Below are positions 60,501 to 64,000 of a DNA stretch of 64,000 nucleotides, one piece after another. A program made the translations under genes and the position numbers. How positions within the stretch are numbered: the first letter of the stretch is position 1; each line of letters starts with the position of its first letter. The notes below the pieces were generated by a model. It was given only the letters and a program-made list of their open reading frames with translations. It was not told the origin of the DNA and ran no database searches. This stretch comes from Tritonibacter mobilis (lineage in GTDB: Bacteria; Pseudomonadota; Alphaproteobacteria; Rhodobacterales; Rhodobacteraceae), in contig NZ_LNWY01000005.1 in NCBI RefSeq assembly GCF_001681715.1, positions 62,001 through 126,000 on the forward strand, given 5' to 3'.

Positions 60501-62954
60501 GACCGGACGGGCGGAGCCATCCGAGAGTCGCGTGCGCAGGCGGGCCTCAAGCGGCAGACCTGCTGCCTCTACCTCGGGCAAATCACCAGCCGCGACGGAC
60601 TGGCCATCGGCGCCGGTGTCCTCGCCACTGAAGTAGCGGGTCTGGCGGTTGGTTTCCGCATCATAACGCCCAAAGCGATAACCGGGCCAATCGGCCAGCT
60701 GCCGCACCGGGGCGAGAGAGACATCACCCTCGACGCTCAGGCCAGCGCCGGGTGCGCCAAACAGGAATCGCGCATCGATATCGACGACCAGCTGCCCACC
60801 GGGACGCAGGCCCGCGACATCACGGATGTCCTGTTCAAAGTCGATCCGCTCGGGCAGGAAATCCTCGACCAGCACGGTTTGCCGTGCCAGCGGCTCCGCC
60901 TTGGGGTCGGCATAGATCTCGATCGCCCAGGAGCCGCGCGGGGCGCTGTCGCCCACGGGCAGGGCATAGACATGACCGCCTGCATCACCGCCTTCGGAGA
61001 TGTGGCGCGAATATTCCACCCCATCGGGGCGTTTCAGCACCGCGATCAGCGGCAGGCCTTCGATGGCCTGCGCGCGCGGATCGCGCGACAGGGCGGTCAG
61101 GTTAATGGTCTCGCCTGCGCGATAGGCACCCCGATCGGTGGTCAAAAAGACATCAACCGGGCCGGGCGCGGGACGGCCCTCGACACCACGGTCCGACAGA
61201 TCAAAGGCGGCATCGCGCAACGACAGGAAGGCAAAGTCCTCCTCTCCGGCGCGCGCCAGCAGCATCGCGGGCGCAGCACTGCCGGTGCCTCGGGTCAACC
61301 CCGGCGCAAAATGCACATAGCCAGTATCGTCGCTGGTGCTGCGGGCAATCACCGCGTTGGCCTCCGAGATCAGTTCGACCTCGATGCCCGCGCGGGCCTT
61401 GGCGTCCGACAGCCCCTGCACCTGCACATGCAACCCATCGGCCCCAGACATGGAGCTGAGACCAAGATCCGTCAGCACAAACCACTGCATGGCCGCCGGG
61501 CTGTCATAGGGATCGGCCCCCGGCACGGCGGCACTGAGCGCATAGATACCAACGGGTTGATCGGCCAGCACATCATCCAGCGGCAACCGGGTGGTCATGT
61601 CGCGGTTCAACTCCTGCTGCACCTCGGCGGTGCCGGTCCAGAGCTCCTCTGCCACTGTGGCGTCAAAATTCTCGCTCTGCCATTGGTTCAGCGGGCGGGC
61701 AAACAGATCGTCCTGCATGCTGCGCAACAGGTTGCGGTCACTGATGCGCGAGAGCTTGAGGTCCAGCCTATCCACATTCACCGTCTCGACCGGCAGGGCG
61801 GTCACGTCGCTGCGCGCCAGCACATAAGCCCGACCCGGAAAGCGCACGGAGGGGCTGCGGTCGCGGATGTAGTGGCTGAGTTCCACGTCTTTGATAAGGG
61901 TTTCACCATTGGCTGCAGGCAGCCCCCGGCGCAAGGTCACCCGTAGATGTTGCCCGTGCGTCAGGCCGGTCAGACACAGCTCTTGCCCCGATGCCTCTGC
62001 CGCAAGCCCCTCGGCCTCAGATTTCAGATAGTCGCTATAGGTAACGCCCGTTTTGACCAGATCTTCTGAGAAGACGATGCACATGCGCGGATCAGCGCTG
62101 TCGGCCTCAACCCGCGTGTCGCTGACCCGAAAGCCGTATTTCGCCACCGCATTGTTCAGAAGTTCAGCAATTTGTTTGCGCGGCTGGATTTCCTCTGCCA
62201 GTCGCAGCACGGAAATCATATCGCGACCGCGACCCAGCTTCTCCAAGGATTGTGCGGCCTCGATCAATGCGTTCACCTGCATCGGCGCTGCATCGGCCCG
62301 CAAATAACCGTTCAGCGCGGCAGCAACGGACTCCGCAAGGTTGCGACGGGTTTCGCTGCTGTTGTCGGTGGGCATCGCACGCACGTAGCGGGCATACTCA
62401 ACCCAGAGGTCCGGCGCATCGCTCAGTGCCACAGCTTCGCCCATCCAACGCGCAGCCATAGTCGCGTTATTCCCGGCAAAGAACTGTTGCGCGCCGTCAA
62501 TCAACGTTCCGATGTCACGACCGCTCAACTGATAGCGTGTGCCGATCTCGCTGGCGAGTTTGCGCGCCGACGCCACATCGGCAGTCCCCGGCAAAGTGAG
62601 CCGCGACGCACGGTCTGCAGCGCGAGCGGCCAGTCCCGCATCTACCTGGAGTTTGCGCACCGTGAGCGCGCCAACAAATGTCGATGGGTCGCGTAATTCT
62701 GATTTTGGGAAACAGGCGTTGGATTTCACATTGTACACAAAGCCGACGCAGGCGCTCTGTGTGGCGCATGCGCGCTGGCAAGATTGCAGCGATGTATCGA
62801 ACAACGCCTGCAAATCTGCCCCGAAATGATCTGTATCCGGTTGGGTTACAAACCTCTGCGTGGGCAAAGGCCCAGAATCACTGCCCTGCGCCTGCACTGC
62901 GGGGCTCAGAACATTGGAAAAAAGAAAAACGAATAAAATCAATAGGCGCCGCAT
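57507..62954 (-). CDS. bacterial alpha-2-macroglobulin family protein
   Basis: A 1815-residue exported protein. Signal peptide MRRLLILFVFLFSNVLSPAV (cleavage near VQA). A PAN/apple-like N-terminal part with cysteines (LQSCQRACATQSACVGFVYN) is followed by MG domains, a bait region and the thioester Cys1376-Thr-Glu-Gln1379 in PYGCTEQVTSKALPLL. These proteins trap periplasmic proteases. GGGAGGA precedes the ATG at 62954. It heads the operon with pbpC and the exported hydratase. Confidence 0.95.
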   Translation of the reverse strand: MRRLLILFVFLFSNVLSPAVQAQGSDSGPLPTQRFVTQPDTDHFGADLQALFDTSLQSCQRACATQSACVGFVYNVKSNACFPKSELRDPSTFVGALTVRKLQVDAGLAARAADRASRLTLPGTADVASARKLASEIGTRYQLSGRDIGTLIDGAQQFFAGNNATMAARWMGEAVALSDAPDLWVEYARYVRAMPTDNSSETRRNLAESVAAALNGYLRADAAPMQVNALIEAAQSLEKLGRGRDMISVLRLAEEIQPRKQIAELLNNAVAKYGFRVSDTRVEADSADPRMCIVFSEDLVKTGVTYSDYLKSEAEGLAAEASGQELCLTGLTHGQHLRVTLRRGLPAANGETLIKDVELSHYIRDRSPSVRFPGRAYVLARSDVTALPVETVNVDRLDLKLSRISDRNLLRSMQDDLFARPLNQWQSENFDATVAEELWTGTAEVQQELNRDMTTRLPLDDVLADQPVGIYALSAAVPGADPYDSPAAMQWFVLTDLGLSSMSGADGLHVQVQGLSDAKARAGIEVELISEANAVIARSTSDDTGYVHFAPGLTRGTGSAAPAMLLARAGEEDFAFLSLRDAAFDLSDRGVEGRPAPGPVDVFLTTDRGAYRAGETINLTALSRDPRAQAIEGLPLIAVLKRPDGVEYSRHISEGGDAGGHVYALPVGDSAPRGSWAIEIYADPKAEPLARQTVLVEDFLPERIDFEQDIRDVAGLRPGGQLVVDIDARFLFGAPGAGLSVEGDVSLAPVRQLADWPGYRFGRYDAETNRQTRYFSGEDTGADGQSVAAGDLPEVEAAGLPLEARLRTRLSDGSARPVERELTVPVQPATPVIGIKTQFADDVVAEGTEAGFELISLAPDLTPAPMQVQWVLNRVETRYQWYQLYGDWQWEPITRRTRVALGEAMLGGDPVVVTAPVDWGRYELVVERLDGDYVTAAQDFYAGWYVPASDAQTPDRLELSLDGPSYTPGDTARLRIVPQAAGTALISVVGSELIHRQAIEVTAGENVIPLEVTSEWGSGAYVTASVVQPVASRQGRTPTRALGIAHATVTQPGQELDVTINTPDVTRPRQTVEATVTVAGAEAGEEVWLTLAAVDVGILNLTGFQSPDPVGYFHGQRRLGMELRDIYGRLIDPGNGALGRVRSGGDAGLGAQFQSPPPTQDLMSVFHGAVQVGEDGSVSLPIDLPDFNGTVRLMAVAWTDRSVGQAEADMIVRDPVVLTASLPRFLAPGDQSRIRLDITHADGPAGEIGLAAEVIGSGLQLGALPPSVTLNEQGRVLLELPVTAGAVGDPEVRLSLTTPGGEVLDQILRLPVRANDPEVSETRRFSLAGGDSFLFNADVFAGLRPGSARAVMSAGPLAKFDVPGLLSQLDGYPYGCTEQVTSKALPLLYLSSVAEAAGLGDGPRVDARINGAIRKVLTRQAANGAFGLWRAESGDLWLDAYASDFLSRARAKGYMVPDQAFARAMDNLRNRLNYAPDFDSGGEEVAYALLVLAREGAAAMGDLRYYADTKADAFSTPMGAAQLGAALAAYGDQRRADKMFARAAQMIAGQGAEKPVWRVDYGTQLRDSAAVLALAVEAGSTAVNRDYLTARVAGGDGYRSTQEAAWSLMAAQALVDNPEDSGLRVNGQPVTGAFVEVMEGDSPADLSVTAASGRSTDITLTRIGVPVVPPAARGYGFALTREYYTLEGEPVDLASVAVGTRLVTVLRVLPQEEIGARLMVNDPLPAGLEIDNPNLLRSGDLRDLDWLSLWDADHVEFRSDRFLAAVTSRGGDPITLAYMVRAVSPGDFHHPAASVEDMYRPAYRANTAAGRLQVR

Positions 62955-63105
62955 GGAATCCTCCCTGTCACCGCGCAAAGGCTGACACGCGATTAACCTC
63001 ATAGCAAGCATGCTCGCCATAACACCAACGCTAAAGGCAAATTAAGGAATGCCTGCGAGATTGAGGCAGCAGGTGTGGAAATAACAAGTGTTGGAGTTGG
63101 CGCAG

Positions 63106-64000
63106 ATGTCGCTTGCTGAAAAATTGGCGCAGGAACGCAGGGCCCGATTGGCGGCTGAGCGGCTTCTGGAGCTGAAACAGGCGGAATTGACTGATGCGAA
63201 TCGCAAACTCGGTCGTCATGCGCTTGCGCTAACCAAACGCATCGGTGCGACCCAGGCAGAAATCGCCACGTTCAGAAACGAGAATGAGCGCGTTAAAAGC
63301 GACCTTAACACCGCCAATGAAAAGGTTGAGCAGGCCGAGCGACGGCTTTGGCACTCCATTCAGGCGTTTCAGGATGGGTTTGCCTTCTTTGACAGCAACA
63401 GCAAGCTGATCGGTGCCAACACCGCATATCTGAATATATTCGAGGGCGTCGAGGAAGTTGCGCCAGGCGTATCCTATGTCCGCATTCTGCAAGTCCTGAC
63501 CGATGAAGGGCTGATCGACACTGAGGAACTCTCGGCGGATGCATGGCGTGCGATGATGACCGAACGCTGGATGTCCCCTGCGCCGGAACCCACCGTGATT
63601 CGTCTCTGGAATGACCGTTACCTGAAGCTGATCGACCAGCGCGGCCATGACGGCGATATCGTAAGCCTGGCACTCGATATCACGGCGACGGTCCACTACG
63701 AGGAAGAGTTGCGCACCGCACGTGAACGCGCCGAGGCGGCCAACCGCGCCAAATCCGCTTTCCTTGCCAATATGAGCCATGAGATCCGCACGCCGATGAA
63801 TGGCGTTGTCGGCATGGCGGAGCTATTGAACGACACCAGCCTTACCGAAGAACAGCGCCTTTATGCCAATACGATCAAGAACTCTGGCGAGGCGCTTCTG
63901 GTCATCATCAACGACGTGCTCGACTACTCCAAGATCGAGGCCGAGAAACTGGTTCTACACCCTGAACCCTTTGATCTTGAGGCTTGCATGCATGAGGTGG
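63106..64000 (+). CDS. PAS-domain sensor histidine kinase (partial, 3-prime end beyond window)
   Basis: 298 codons read open to the window end. An N-terminal coiled coil (about residues 1-85: [20 protein letters not shown], then heptads), a PAS domain at about 85-200 ([20 protein letters not shown]), then the dimerisation/phosphoacceptor domain with His in [20 protein letters not shown]. No membrane segment, so it is a soluble kinase. Whether a receiver domain follows cannot be seen; the [10 protein letters not shown] box is typical of hybrid kinases. Confidence 0.88.
   Translation, partial: MSLAEKLAQERRARLAAERLLELKQAELTDANRKLGRHALALTKRIGATQAEIATFRNENERVKSDLNTANEKVEQAERRLWHSIQAFQDGFAFFDSNSKLIGANTAYLNIFEGVEEVAPGVSYVRILQVLTDEGLIDTEELSADAWRAMMTERWMSPAPEPTVIRLWNDRYLKLIDQRGHDGDIVSLALDITATVHYEEELRTARERAEAANRAKSAFLANMSHEIRTPMNGVVGMAELLNDTSLTEEQRLYANTIKNSGEALLVIINDVLDYSKIEAEKLVLHPEPFDLEACMHEV

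Noticed and set aside
1-64000. tRNA, rRNA, CRISPR, prophage or transposon features
   Set aside because: Read-through for T-loop motifs, direct-repeat arrays and transposase or integrase motifs gave nothing convincing. A dedicated RNA search could not be run.

Overview
The window is GC-rich, densely coded bacterial DNA. Its gene content and order (gpmI-envC-ctpA, tripartite TctCBA and TRAP uptake systems, many solute-binding proteins, A2M-pbpC, MoxR-DUF58-DUF4159) point to a marine alphaproteobacterium of the Rhodobacterales (Roseobacter group). This is judged from protein signatures only, without database searches. I saw no rRNA, tRNA, CRISPR array, prophage or insertion sequence. The first gene (ExoD) and the last (a PAS histidine kinase) are cut by the window edges. 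Layout: (1) 1-1431 holds ExoD and a small envelope pair (a periplasmic protein and an entericidin-like lipoprotein). (2) 1431-10615 is a carboxylate utilisation block: tctCBA, a class III CoA-transferase, a citryl-CoA-lyase-like protein and an AbrB-family membrane protein on the minus strand, with tctD, tctE and an unusual solute-binding protein divergent from it. (3) 10620-14789 is a methionine gamma-lyase locus, mdeB-mdeA with divergent mdeR. (4) 14835-26196 is a chitobiose module: GH20 hexosaminidase, GNAT, a complete Dpp-type ABC importer whose binding protein closely resembles the Vibrio chitin-oligosaccharide-binding protein, and a divergent ChiS-like hybrid kinase. (5) 26200-34103 is an RpiR regulator followed by TRAP dctQMP, an M81 (MlrC) metalloprotein, a DSD1-family PLP enzyme, a KDG-type kinase and RidA. 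Together these suggest import and deamination of an amino-sugar acid such as D-glucosaminate to KDG, then phosphorylation. (6) 34190-42425 is mostly housekeeping: ctpA, envC-like, gpmI, LysE, two small enzymes and an ABC ATPase. (7) 42456-54252 runs from polA through hyi and DUF1285 to the MoxR/DUF58/DUF4159/membrane-protein operon. (8) 54437-62954 is a periplasmic defence and peptidoglycan operon: alpha-2-macroglobulin, PbpC and an exported FAH-like hydratase. (9) 63106 to the end is a PAS histidine kinase. Non-coding signals include paired dyads between rpiR and dctQ, a 30-bp palindrome between the chitobiose operon and the ChiS-like kinase, a palindrome over the mdeR start, a helical-turn direct repeat before tctD, strong hairpins just downstream of all three transporter binding-protein genes, and two copies of one dispersed palindromic repeat, each between convergent genes.
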